Positions 18,902-27,366 of a DNA stretch of 64,000 nt are shown piece after piece. Location of the stretch: assembly GCA_030694465.1 (NCBI GenBank), contig JAUXYJ010000062.1, positions 26,370 to 90,369 of the forward strand, written 5' to 3'. A program made the position numbers and the translations under genes. This DNA comes from Deltaproteobacteria bacterium. GTDB taxonomy: Bacteria > Myxococcota_A > Polyangia > Polyangiales > Ga0077539. Position 1 is the first letter of the stretch, and the number at the start of each line of letters is the position of its first letter. The notes beneath the pieces were generated by a model. It did not search any database and was not told the origin of the DNA. It saw nothing but the letters and a program-made list of their open reading frames with translations.

Positions 18902-19031
18902 GGGTGCATTCAGTCCTGAGTGAAAGGTCAAAGGTGTCGCACGAGGGTAGCGCGAGTAGCGGCGAGTTATGGCATGGAGCGCAGCCGCGTCGTACCTTGC
19001 CTCCTCTGGTCCATTGAGGGAGGAGTGAGGA

Positions 19032-19619
19032 ATGTCCATGTCACAAGACGATCGACCACGGGCGGGCTCTCGACGAAGGTTTTTGTTTCGGGCGACGGCG
19101 AGCGCGATCGCTGCAGGGGCCGTGTTTCCGGCCTGTGGGATGTCCGCGTTCGGTGTCGACGGTAGAGACGCTGGGAATGACGGCGGACGAGACGGCGTAG
19201 ACGGCGGTTTGACTCCGTCCGACGGAGGCACAACCGGCTCAGAGACCGGGGCCTGCGTTGAGTTCGCCACGGGCGTCCGCGCGACCGAGCTCGCCGTGGG
19301 AGAGACCCGTGTCCTGACGGGCCCCGCGCCCCAACGAATGCCCATCGTCCTTGGGCGAGACGCGCAGGGTCTGTACGCGATGAACGGCGAGTGCACCCAC
19401 GAGCAGTGCCCTGTCGTGCGCAGGCCGGGGGGTAGTGATTTCGACTGCAGCTGTATGCATGGCAGCAGGTTTTCGCTCACCGGCGAGCTGACCCAACCTG
19501 CGACGCTTCGCGCCGTAGTGCAGGGAAATCTCCCGCATTTGCAGCTCACGCTGCGCGACGGTCAGCTCGTTGTGTGCACCACCGCCGAGGTCCCGCGGAC
19601 GAGCCGAGTGACCGCGTAG
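19032..19619 (+). CDS. Tat-exported Rieske [2Fe-2S] protein
   Basis: 195 residues. The N-terminus holds a twin-arginine signal (SRRRFLF followed by a hydrophobic run) whose AACGM-like end (FPACGM) also offers a lipobox. An Asp/Gly linker of ~40 residues follows. The C-terminal domain has both Rieske ligand boxes: C-T-H-E-Q-C and C-S-C-M-H-G-S, giving two Cys and two His ligands for the cluster. Small soluble Rieske proteins of this kind transfer electrons in the periplasm. No oxygenase or cytochrome partner is nearby, so the redox partner is unknown. The gene ends just before a 20-base perfect palindrome. Confidence 0.92.
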   Translation: MSMSQDDRPRAGSRRRFLFRATASAIAAGAVFPACGMSAFGVDGRDAGNDGGRDGVDGGLTPSDGGTTGSETGACVEFATGVRATELAVGETRVLTGPAPQRMPIVLGRDAQGLYAMNGECTHEQCPVVRRPGGSDFDCSCMHGSRFSLTGELTQPATLRAVVQGNLPHLQLTLRDGQLVVCTTAEVPRTSRVTA

Positions 19620-19626
19620 GGTACCG

Positions 19627-19646
19627 ACCCGGCGACGTCGCCGGGT
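19627..19646. terminator. 20-bp perfect palindrome between convergent genes (GGCGACGTCGCC family, copy 2)
   Basis: ACCCGGCGAC followed directly by its reverse complement GTCGCCGGGT, located between the stops of the Rieske gene and the convergent TetR gene. It can act as a terminator or cruciform on either strand. It belongs to the dispersed palindrome family found elsewhere in this window. Confidence 0.6.
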
Positions 19647-19655
19647 GAGCGGCGC

Positions 19656-20288
19656 TTACGTCCCCGAGGGGCCGTTGGCGCCATGCAAAAAGATCTGAAC
19701 GACGGCCTCGAGCACCGTGCGCAAGGACAGTCCATCGGGGTTGGCCGTCCAGCCCACAGACCCAGCGAGCGCGTTGACCAAGAAAAAATCACACAGGATC
19801 TTTGGAGGCAGGGGAGCCTTGAGCTCGCCGCGCTCGGTCGCAATCTCAAAGCGACGCGCCAACGTCGCGCGAACAGGGTCTACTTCGGTGTCGAGTACGC
19901 CCGAGGATCGCGCGCGCAACGCCACGATCGCGGTGTCTGCGAGCAGCCGTGGGTCGGCCTGCCACTCCTGCGCCATCGAGTCACACAGCGCGTTAAGCGA
20001 AGCCATCAGCGAGGCCTCGTTGGGCAACGCCTCAATGGCCTGCGCGTTGCGCGCCTCGACCACATCCAACAGCTCCATCAGCACGTCTTCTTTCGTGGGA
20101 AAATGAAAGTAAAACGTCCCGCGTGACACTCCGGCCATCTTCGCGATGTCGTCGATCTTCGCTTCGGTAAACCCGTCACGTCGAAACACCTTCAGCGAGC
20201 AGTCATAGAGTTTTCGGTGGGTCTCTTCGCGTTGTCTCTCGCGCGTGCCCATCGTCGGGGCCTCGCTCGGTCGTCGGTCGTCGGTCAT
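19656..20288 (-). CDS. TetR/AcrR-family transcriptional regulator
   Basis: 210 residues from the ATG at 20288 (MTDDRRPSEAPTMGTRERQREETHRKL); the track start at 20702 overlaps the amidase gene. The N-terminal helix-turn-helix is typical of TetR proteins: KIDDIAKMAGVSRGTFYFHFPTKEDV. The C-terminal ~140 residues are helical and should bind a ligand and form the dimer. A start 12 codons later (MGTRERQ) is also possible. It is transcribed divergently from the amidase gene with about 110 bases between starts, so it probably represses itself and the amidase. Confidence 0.93.
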   Translation of the reverse strand: MTDDRRPSEAPTMGTRERQREETHRKLYDCSLKVFRRDGFTEAKIDDIAKMAGVSRGTFYFHFPTKEDVLMELLDVVEARNAQAIEALPNEASLMASLNALCDSMAQEWQADPRLLADTAIVALRARSSGVLDTEVDPVRATLARRFEIATERGELKAPLPPKILCDFFLVNALAGSVGWTANPDGLSLRTVLEAVVQIFLHGANGPSGT

Positions 20289-20296
20289 GGCGTTGT

Positions 20297-20393
20297 TGTG
20301 TGCACGTGTACCGCGTGGACCCTCCCTTTGGCCATGCCTTCGCGACACTGTGTGATGTGCACATTGTGACCGCTGGTGTATTTGTACATGCAC
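20297..20393. promoter_or_regulatory. Divergent TetR/amidase control region with inverted repeats
   Basis: The space holds a 10-bp palindrome ATGTGCACAT at 20355-20364 and two related half-sites facing each other, GTGCACGTGTAC near 20300 and GTACATGCAC near 20384. This is a reasonable set of operator candidates for the adjacent TetR protein. Assigning the true operator needs binding data. Confidence 0.45.
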
Positions 20394-20399
20394 ATCCCC

Positions 20400-21884
20400 A
20401 TGCGATTCGACGAGTACGTACAACACGACGGTCTTGGTCTGGCAGCGCTGGTCGCCCAAGGTGAGGTGAGCTCCGAAGAGCTCGTGCGCTGCGCGATCGC
20501 GAGGATCGAGGCGGTGGACAAGAGCATTCACGCGGTGATCCACCGGCGATTTGCCCGGGCGATCGACGAGGCCAAACGCAAAGACTACGCCGCGGGGCCC
20601 TTCGCGGGTGTCCCGTTTTTGGTCAAAGATCTCGACGGGACCTTGGCCAACGAGCCCTACAACGCGGGCACCCGCGCGCTCGCGGGCTACATCGCGCCGC
20701 ACGACTCAGAGCTCTTCGCGCGGTTCAAACGCGCGGGCATGGTCATTGTGGGCAAGACCAACACGCCCGAGCTGGGTCTCGTCGCGTTTACCGAGCCCGC
20801 GCTGCATGGGCCCACGCGCAACCCACACAACCAGAGCTACACGCCTGGCGGCAGCAGCGGAGGCTCTGCGGCCGCGGTCGCCGCAGGGATCGTCCCGCTC
20901 GCGCACGCAGGCGACGGTGGCGGGAGCATTCGCATCCCCGCAAGCCACTGCGGTCTCTTTGGTCTCAAGCCCTCGCGAGGCCGCGTCCCGATGGGCCCCG
21001 ACGAGGGCGAGTCTTGGCACGGGTTTGTCTCGCGACTCGTCGTCTCACGCAGCGTGCGGGACTCCGCCGCGATGCTCGACATGGTCCACGGGATGGACGA
21101 GGGCGCGGCCTACACGGCGCCCGCGGTCTCTACGCCGTACCTCTCGTGTATCGAGCGCCCACCGAGCAAGCTCAGGATCGCTTACTCAGCCAAATCGCTG
21201 CTCGGACAGAAGACCCATCACGACAACCGCGCGGCACTCGAAGACGCCATGAAGCTCTGTGCAGACGCCGGACACGACGTGCGTGAGGCGCACCCGAGCT
21301 TCGACGCGGCGGCCGTCCGCGTAGCCTATCTCACCGTGGTTGCGGCGTGCACAGCCAACGCGATCGAAGAGCTCGCCAAGCTCACGGGACGCCCCGCACA
21401 CCCTTCGCTCTATGAGCCCGTGACCTGGTTCTTGGGCCAGGTCGGTCGCACGCTCAGCGCGGCCAAGCTCGAGGCAGCGCGCACGGTGATCGCCAAGACC
21501 ACGCGCGAAATCGGCGCGTTTTTTCGGGACATTGACGTGTTTGCGACGCCCACGTGTGCGCACCCTCCCGCGCGCATCGGGGAGCTCAAGCCCAAGGCCT
21601 GGGAGCTCGCCGGACTGGCCGTCTTGCGCGAAGCGCCGGTCGGAGCCGTGCTCGAAAAGACCTTGTTTGCGCTCGCCGAGGGCAACTTTGAGAAGACGCC
21701 CAACACCATGCTCTTCAACATGACCGGCCAGCCCGCGATGAGCGTCCCGCTCGCGATGAACAGCGAGGGCCTGCCCATCGGGACGCAGTTTGTCTCGCGC
21801 TATGGCGACGAAGCTACGCTCTTGCAGCTCGCCGCACAGCTCGAGCAAGCGCGCCCATGGAGCAACCGCCTCGCGACACTATGA
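20400..21884 (+). CDS. Amidase-signature family hydrolase
   Basis: I chose the third in-frame start ([18 protein letters not shown]) because family members begin close to this region; 20376 (GTG) and 20388 are alternatives. It is 494 residues, a usual length. The catalytic Ser-cisSer-Lys set is present: Lys76 in VPFLVKD, Ser152 in [10 protein letters not shown] and nucleophile Ser176 in [11 protein letters not shown], with the 24-residue spacing between serines seen in the family. It hydrolyses an amide bond in the cytoplasm. The surrounding genes do not include gatB or gatC, and sequence beyond the signature is of the general amidase type, so it is not a clear GatA. Its last bases overlap the next gene. 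Confidence 0.9.
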   Translation: MRFDEYVQHDGLGLAALVAQGEVSSEELVRCAIARIEAVDKSIHAVIHRRFARAIDEAKRKDYAAGPFAGVPFLVKDLDGTLANEPYNAGTRALAGYIAPHDSELFARFKRAGMVIVGKTNTPELGLVAFTEPALHGPTRNPHNQSYTPGGSSGGSAAAVAAGIVPLAHAGDGGGSIRIPASHCGLFGLKPSRGRVPMGPDEGESWHGFVSRLVVSRSVRDSAAMLDMVHGMDEGAAYTAPAVSTPYLSCIERPPSKLRIAYSAKSLLGQKTHHDNRAALEDAMKLCADAGHDVREAHPSFDAAAVRVAYLTVVAACTANAIEELAKLTGRPAHPSLYEPVTWFLGQVGRTLSAAKLEAARTVIAKTTREIGAFFRDIDVFATPTCAHPPARIGELKPKAWELAGLAVLREAPVGAVLEKTLFALAEGNFEKTPNTMLFNMTGQPAMSVPLAMNSEGLPIGTQFVSRYGDEATLLQLAAQLEQARPWSNRLATL

Positions 21885-24800
21885 CTGACAATTCGCTGGG
21901 CCAACGCGTTCATCGCGCCGCGGTGGTCGGTGCCCTCGCGGGCCTCTCCGCGGCGGTTCTCGACTTGGCCAGCACGGTCTTGTGGCTCACCGACAGCACC
22001 GATCGTCTGCGCTTAGCGCTCGCGGTGACCGCGCTCTGTGTGGGCGCGAGCACGCTCGTGGCGGTCGGTATAGTCCTGGTTTTGTCAGCGAATTCACAGG
22101 GTATTCTCGGTCGGTCACAGCGCCTGCGGTGGCTCTTGGGCGCGTCGCTCTTGTCGCTGGGCCCCGCGATCGCGCTCGGGACCTGGCTCTTCGAGGGGGG
22201 CCGCATGCGGAGGCTCGCGGGGCTGGTCTGGCTCCGCCCGCTCGCCATGCTCTCGCTCTTTGTGCTGCAAATTGCATTGTATTTCACACTTCACCGGGTC
22301 CTCGGTTGGCTCCGCGTCGGTGCCAGTGTGCGTGCCCAGCGCGTGGTCGCGGCCCTCGCGGTCCTCGCCGCGATGACCCTGCATGCGATCGACCACCGCG
22401 TGCTCCCGCGGTTGTACGAATACCTCCACACGGTCGTGGGCGCGCTCACGGTGCTCTCGTTGGCGATCGCCTGGCACGCCGTCATCCATACGCCATCGCG
22501 TGCAGTTTCACGGGTGTGTTTGCTCGCCGCGTTGCCTTGGCTCCTCGTGGCGCAGAGCGCCCTTGGGCGCTGGGACAACGTCCGGGCGGAGGTGTTCGCG
22601 ACACACGCGCCGGTCGCGAGGCACGTCGCGATCGTGCTGCAGTTCTTTACGCCCAATGCGCGTTTGTCCCAGGCGTCGAGCGCGCTCGTTGCGGCGAGGC
22701 TCAGCGCACAACGCGCAGCGCAAACCAACCGAACCACGCGTGACGCGAGGCTCGCGCAGACCCTCGGGGCGCACGTGCTGCTGCTCTCGATCGACGCGCT
22801 CCGCGATGACTTCGTGACGCACCAACGAACCCCCGCGATGGCGAGCCTCGCGCGAGAAGGCGTGCGATTTAGGCGGACCTACGCGCAGGCGCCGCACTCG
22901 AGCTACTCGATCTCGACGCTTCACACCGGCGTGTATCTTCACGAGCGCGTGGCCGCAGGACTGAGCGCTGACGCGAAGACCCTGGCGGAGCAATTTGCAC
23001 ACGCGGGCTATCGCACCGTGGGTCTGTACACCGACGGGATTTTCTTTACCGAGGGCGAATCGCTCCGCGCCCTCCGCGACCGACACCTTGGTTTTTCTCG
23101 CTTCGATCACAGCACACGCGACGCCGAAGCCACGACGGACTTGGCCCTCGCCGAGCTCGCCGAGAGCGTGCGTCTGGGCGAACCACCCACCCTGCTGTGG
23201 GCCCACTATTTCGACGCGCACGAGCCCTACCGTGGTGACGGCACGACTCAGCGCGAACGCTATGAGTCCGCGGTGGCCAAGGTCGATCGCGCCATCGCGC
23301 GGTTGCTCTCACACGCGCGGCGCACGCTCACTCGTCCGCTGATCATCGCGCTCACCGCAGACCATGGCGAAGAGTTCGGCGAGCACGGCGGTGTCTACCA
23401 CGGGAGCACGCTCTTTGAAGAGCAGGTCCGTGTCCCTTTGATCATTGTTTCGCCTGCGATTTCACAGGGTGAAGTCACTTCGCCCGTAGGGCTTGTCGAC
23501 CTCGCCCCGACCCTGCTCGCGCTCGCTGGGATCGCCCACCCCAGCGCGAGCCACGGCCGCGACCTGCGCCCGTGGATGCAGCGCGAGACGTCCCCGCCCG
23601 ACGAGGCTGCAACCGAGCCCGTGTTCGCAGCGGTCAACACGCGCGTGATGGCGCTGGTGTACCCCTACAAGCTCGTCGCGGATCTTCGCTGGGGCGTGCG
23701 CGAGCTCTACCAGCTCGACCGCGATCCGCACGAGCGCACCAACCTCGCAGACCAAGAACCCCAGCGTGTGCTCGCGCTCGAGGCAGAGCTCCGCGCGTGG
23801 CTCGCGCGCGTCGCCGAAGGTGCCGCGAGCGACGAAGAGCTCCGTGCACGCATGGGAGATCACACCGTGACCCCTGCGCTCGCGTCGAGGGTGTCGGACC
23901 CACGGCTCTCAAGGGACGAAAGAGAGCGCTCGGTCGAGGCCCTTGGCGCCCTGCACGAGGTCACTACAATCGAGCAATTATTCAGACAAAATCGCGACGG
24001 TGCCCTCGCTCGGTCCCTCGCCCTGGCGCTCGCACGAGAGGGCAGCGCGCTGGGACGACCCCTGGTGCACTTGGCGCTTCAGAGCGACGAACCCGCGGTG
24101 CGCAGCCGCGCAGCCCTCGCGCTCGCAGTCTACGGAGATCCTCTCGCGATCGATGCGCTCGGTGAGCTGTTGAGCCACGGCGATGAGCCCGAGCGACACG
24201 CCGCGATCGCGGGCCTCGCGCTGAGCGGACCGAGCGCACAGAGCGAGCGGGCATTGCTCGCCGCACTCGAGGACGATCACCTGCGATTTCGCGCGGCGAT
24301 GGCATTGGGACAGGTCAGCGGTCTCCGTAGTTTCGCGCGTTTGTTAGACCTCGCACGGCACGACCGAGCGGCCGACGTGCGCGCGTGGGCCGTCGCCGCA
24401 ATGGCGCCCATGACACCGGATCCGCGCGTGCGAGACGCGGTCATCGAGCGCATGCGCAACGACGTCGACGCCCAGACGTTCGCGGCAAGCGTGCTCGCGC
24501 GCTGGGGCGATCGGGCTACCGACGTGCGCGTGTGGGACGCTCGCGAGGGCTCAGGCGTCTGCGCTCGCTCCGAGGACAACGCCCCGTGGATCGCGCTGGG
24601 CGCGAGGGCGTGCGAGCTCTCTCCGCTGCGTACAGCACGCATCCCTTCGCGGGCGGTCAACCCGACTGCGGCGCGCAGATGGCAGGTCTGGCTTCGCGCC
24701 ACGGGCGACACAGCGGTCAGCGTGCATGTCGGCGAAGGCGCTGGCGCGCGCGAGGTCCTGCGCTTCGCGCTCGAGGGCACAATGCACGAGTGGCGCGCGA

Positions 24801-24901
24801 CGATCGAGGGAGCAGACATCGCCCACGCAGCGATCGAAGTGCGCGTGGCCGAACGTGGTCACGCACGCGTGGCGCACCTTGTGATGCTCGCGGCGGAGTA
24901 G
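21881..24901 (+). CDS. Membrane-anchored alkaline-phosphatase-fold (sulfatase-like) enzyme with C-terminal HEAT repeats
   Basis: The ATG at 21881 overlaps the amidase stop (ATGA); the product is 1006 residues. Residues 1 to ~240 contain about six membrane helices. A sulfatase-superfamily domain follows: VLLLSIDALRDD (metal ligand Asp), a nucleophile region PHSSYSISTLHTG, HYFDAHEPY and TADHGEEFGEHGG (metal-binding Asp-His). The formylglycine motif C/S-x-P-x-R is replaced by S-x-Y-x-I, so it is unlikely to be a formylglycine sulfatase. Phosphotransferase or phosphodiesterase activity is more likely, as in LtaS/EptA relatives. Residues ~690-880 look like HEAT/PBS repeats, and a small C-terminal beta domain ends the protein. 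This combination is unusual. Confidence 0.85.
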   Translation: MTDNSLGQRVHRAAVVGALAGLSAAVLDLASTVLWLTDSTDRLRLALAVTALCVGASTLVAVGIVLVLSANSQGILGRSQRLRWLLGASLLSLGPAIALGTWLFEGGRMRRLAGLVWLRPLAMLSLFVLQIALYFTLHRVLGWLRVGASVRAQRVVAALAVLAAMTLHAIDHRVLPRLYEYLHTVVGALTVLSLAIAWHAVIHTPSRAVSRVCLLAALPWLLVAQSALGRWDNVRAEVFATHAPVARHVAIVLQFFTPNARLSQASSALVAARLSAQRAAQTNRTTRDARLAQTLGAHVLLLSIDALRDDFVTHQRTPAMASLAREGVRFRRTYAQAPHSSYSISTLHTGVYLHERVAAGLSADAKTLAEQFAHAGYRTVGLYTDGIFFTEGESLRALRDRHLGFSRFDHSTRDAEATTDLALAELAESVRLGEPPTLLWAHYFDAHEPYRGDGTTQRERYESAVAKVDRAIARLLSHARRTLTRPLIIALTADHGEEFGEHGGVYHGSTLFEEQVRVPLIIVSPAISQGEVTSPVGLVDLAPTLLALAGIAHPSASHGRDLRPWMQRETSPPDEAATEPVFAAVNTRVMALVYPYKLVADLRWGVRELYQLDRDPHERTNLADQEPQRVLALEAELRAWLARVAEGAASDEELRARMGDHTVTPALASRVSDPRLSRDERERSVEALGALHEVTTIEQLFRQNRDGALARSLALALAREGSALGRPLVHLALQSDEPAVRSRAALALAVYGDPLAIDALGELLSHGDEPERHAAIAGLALSGPSAQSERALLAALEDDHLRFRAAMALGQVSGLRSFARLLDLARHDRAADVRAWAVAAMAPMTPDPRVRDAVIERMRNDVDAQTFAASVLARWGDRATDVRVWDAREGSGVCARSEDNAPWIALGARACELSPLRTARIPSRAVNPTAARRWQVWLRATGDTAVSVHVGEGAGAREVLRFALEGTMHEWRATIEGADIAHAAIEVRVAERGHARVAHLVMLAAE

Positions 24902-24914
24902 AAAATGCCCCTCA

Positions 24915-24933
24915 AGACTTACACCGTAAGTCT
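24915..24933. terminator. AGACTTAC-ACC-GTAAGTCT hairpin between convergent genes (copy 2 of CTTACACCGTAAG)
   Basis: An 8-bp perfect stem with a 3-base loop lies between the convergent stops at 24901 and 24940. It overlaps a second imperfect palindrome around TCTGCAGA. A bidirectional terminator is the simplest reading. It contains the same 13-mer as at 14.8 and 42.6 kb. Confidence 0.6.
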
Positions 24934-24939
24934 GCAGAC

Positions 24940-25815
24940 CTACGGGACGACCTCGAAGTCCATCGGCCCGCGAGGCATAAACTTCGTGCCAAAGAAATAG
25001 CCCACGATTCCCACGACGTTGCGCAAGCGCATCGTGGTGAGGCGACCCGTGGTGGGGTTGATCAAGGGCTGCCCCATACGGTCGGTGAGCGGGCCGATTT
25101 GGGGTGAGAGCTTCATGCCGCCGACCACTGGGATCTCGCCGCGGCCGACATCCGAGGCCGAGGGATTCTCAAGGCTGATCTCACCGGTGAGCGAGACCAA
25201 GACGCCCACGTAGCGGTCGCCGCCTTCGAGGACCTGGGTGACCGTGGCGGGCACAATCACCGGTGTCTGACCTGTGCCGATACGCTCAAGGCTCGCGTTT
25301 GAGAACTCTGGCAGCGTGCGACCATCGAAGGTGCACGGCGCGCGCGGGGGTTGGCAGCATCGCGCGCAGTCAAACTCGTCGTAGCGCCCGCCCGAGACCT
25401 GGAGCGTGTCGCCCAGCAACAAGTGCGTCCCGGTGGGTACGACCGTGGGGTTGAAGAGCTGAATCCCGCACACGTGTCGTCCGTCGGCGAGAGGCGCACA
25501 GCCGTCGAACGCGGGGTCTGTGACGATCTGCTGGACCCACGCGTCTCCGGTGGATCCACGGGGCTCGAGGTAGCGATCGATCGCGGTGACCACAACGTCG
25601 GTCACGTTGACGGTGCCACCTGGTACGGGCCGCGCGGCGCGGTTGGCTTGGCGATACAGGGTGAGATTGTCGCCTCGAGACACGGGCTGGTTGCAGCTCC
25701 GCGTGTCGAGGTTGTCACAGCGCCGATCGGTCAGGGGCGTCGCGCATTGCAAGACTCCCAGTGAGACTGCCGACAAAAGCAAGAGCCAGGGACGAAGCGC
25801 GCGCGAAATAACCAT
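24940..25815 (-). CDS. Lipoprotein of unknown function
   Basis: I chose the ATG at 25815 (MVISRALRPWLLLLSAVSLGVLQCATP), which gives a signal peptide with lipobox VLQC and 291 residues; the track extension runs into the hisS start. Several Cys pairs follow (RRCDNLDTRSC, DCARCCQPPRAPC). The central ~120 residues have a beta pattern with phrases like VVPTGTHLLLGDTLQVSGGRYDEF and ATVTQVLEGGDRYVGVLVSLTGEI, reminiscent of an OB-fold or nuclease-associated region. I do not recognise a family with confidence. It is divergent from hisS with a 207-base gap holding no recognisable feature. Confidence 0.75.
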   Translation of the reverse strand: MVISRALRPWLLLLSAVSLGVLQCATPLTDRRCDNLDTRSCNQPVSRGDNLTLYRQANRAARPVPGGTVNVTDVVVTAIDRYLEPRGSTGDAWVQQIVTDPAFDGCAPLADGRHVCGIQLFNPTVVPTGTHLLLGDTLQVSGGRYDEFDCARCCQPPRAPCTFDGRTLPEFSNASLERIGTGQTPVIVPATVTQVLEGGDRYVGVLVSLTGEISLENPSASDVGRGEIPVVGGMKLSPQIGPLTDRMGQPLINPTTGRLTTMRLRNVVGIVGYFFGTKFMPRGPMDFEVVP

Positions 25816-26022
25816 AGCGACCGTGCCGTTGTAGGTGCCACAGGTGACGGTGGTCACACAAGCGCAGAGCGACGGAGTGACAAGCGCGGTTGACGTGCTG
25901 TGTGGGGCGCGTCTACCTTCCGCGCGCTTCAAGGGCCCCCCCTGAGCGTCGCCTCGCTCGGCGGCGATCGCAGTGGAGTTTGCGCAGTGCGCATCGGGGG
26001 GCTCTTCGTTCGGTGAGTTTCG

Positions 26023-27366
26023 ATGGCAAACGAGTCGCGTGAATCCGGAATGTCCAAGACCTCGAAGGTCTGCCAATCCGTGACTGGGATGAACGATGTC
26101 CTCCCCGCGGAGGCCCCACGGTGGCGCGCGCTTGAGGCAGCGTTTCGTGCGGCCTGCGCACGCTACGGCTTTGGCGAAGTTCGCACCCCGGTGTGCGAGT
26201 ACACCGAGCTATTTACCCGAGGAATCGGCGAAGAGACCGACGTCGTCGCCAAAGAAATGTACTCGTTCGAAGACCGCGGCGGTCACTCGCTGACGCTCCG
26301 CCCCGAGGGCACCGCGAGCGCCGTCCGTGCCTACCTCGAACACACCGTGGGCAACACCGAGCCCGTCGCACGTTGGTACTACGTCGGCCCGATGTTTCGA
26401 GGCGAGCGCCCAGCCAAAGGGCGCTATCGACAGTTTCACCAAGTGGGCGCCGAGGTCTACGGAGACGGCAGCGCAGCGGTCGACGCCGAGCTGATTGATC
26501 TCGCGTACGGGTTTGTTCAATCGCTTGGAATTTCGCAGTGTAAAGTGCGATTGAACTCGCTCGGATCCGGCGACACCAAGCGGCGCTACGCTGCGGCGCT
26601 TCAGGCGTACTACACGCCACTGAGAGACAAGCTCAGCGAAGACAGCCAGCGACGATTGACTGTGAATCCGCTGCGGATTCTTGACTCCAAGTCCCCCGAA
26701 GACGTGGCCCTCCGTGGCGGTGCACCGCACCTGCTGGCGGTGCTCACGGACGAAGACCGCCAGCATTTTGACAAGGTCTGCGCGATCTTGACCCGGCTCG
26801 GGACACCCTTCGAGGTCGACCCTACGATCATCCGTGGGCTTGATTATTACTCGCGCACGATCTTTGAAATCAGCGAGACCTCTGGGCGATTGGGCGCCCA
26901 AGACGCGCTCGGTGGCGGTGGGCGCTACGACACGTTGATCAGTGATTTGGGCGGAAAACCCACTCCGGCCGTTGGCTTCGCGTTCGGGATCGAGCGGCTG
27001 CTCTTGGCCGCCTCGGACGAAGCGCTCCGTGCGGACAGCGCGCCGGTTTGTGCGGTGCTCGCGGTGGACCGAACCGACGCGGATCTCGTGCACGCCGAAG
27101 CCCTCGCGATCGCAAAAGAGCTGCGCTCCCAGGGGCTCTCGGTCGTGGTCGACACGCGTTTTGGCAAGCTCGACAAACAGTTTCGTCACGCCGAACGCGC
27201 AGGCGCGGTGGCCGCGGTGATCGTGGGCAAGCAAGAAATTGATGAACAGACGGTGAAGCTCAAAGACCTCGTGGCCCGCCAAGAGCGAAGTGTCGGGCGC
27301 GACGTGCTCGCCGAAAATGTACGCGCACTCCTGCAAGCTTCTCGCAGCGGGAGCCCCACCGAATGA
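26023..27366 (+). CDS. hisS: Histidyl-tRNA synthetase
   Basis: 447 residues. A GGTGAG ribosome-binding site lies seven bases before the ATG at 26023, supporting this start over the Met ten codons later. Class II synthetase motifs are clear: motif 2 WYYVGPMFRGERPAKGRYRQFHQ, the histidine-specific RGLDYYSRTIFEI and motif 3 PAVGFAFGIERLLL. The C-terminal ~95 residues form the anticodon-binding domain (VVVDTRFGKLDKQFRHAERAGA). It charges tRNA-His in the cytoplasm. The stop overlaps the next start (ATGA), coupling it to an exported protein of unknown function, which is an odd partner. Confidence 0.97.
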   Translation: MANESRESGMSKTSKVCQSVTGMNDVLPAEAPRWRALEAAFRAACARYGFGEVRTPVCEYTELFTRGIGEETDVVAKEMYSFEDRGGHSLTLRPEGTASAVRAYLEHTVGNTEPVARWYYVGPMFRGERPAKGRYRQFHQVGAEVYGDGSAAVDAELIDLAYGFVQSLGISQCKVRLNSLGSGDTKRRYAAALQAYYTPLRDKLSEDSQRRLTVNPLRILDSKSPEDVALRGGAPHLLAVLTDEDRQHFDKVCAILTRLGTPFEVDPTIIRGLDYYSRTIFEISETSGRLGAQDALGGGGRYDTLISDLGGKPTPAVGFAFGIERLLLAASDEALRADSAPVCAVLAVDRTDADLVHAEALAIAKELRSQGLSVVVDTRFGKLDKQFRHAERAGAVAAVIVGKQEIDEQTVKLKDLVARQERSVGRDVLAENVRALLQASRSGSPTE

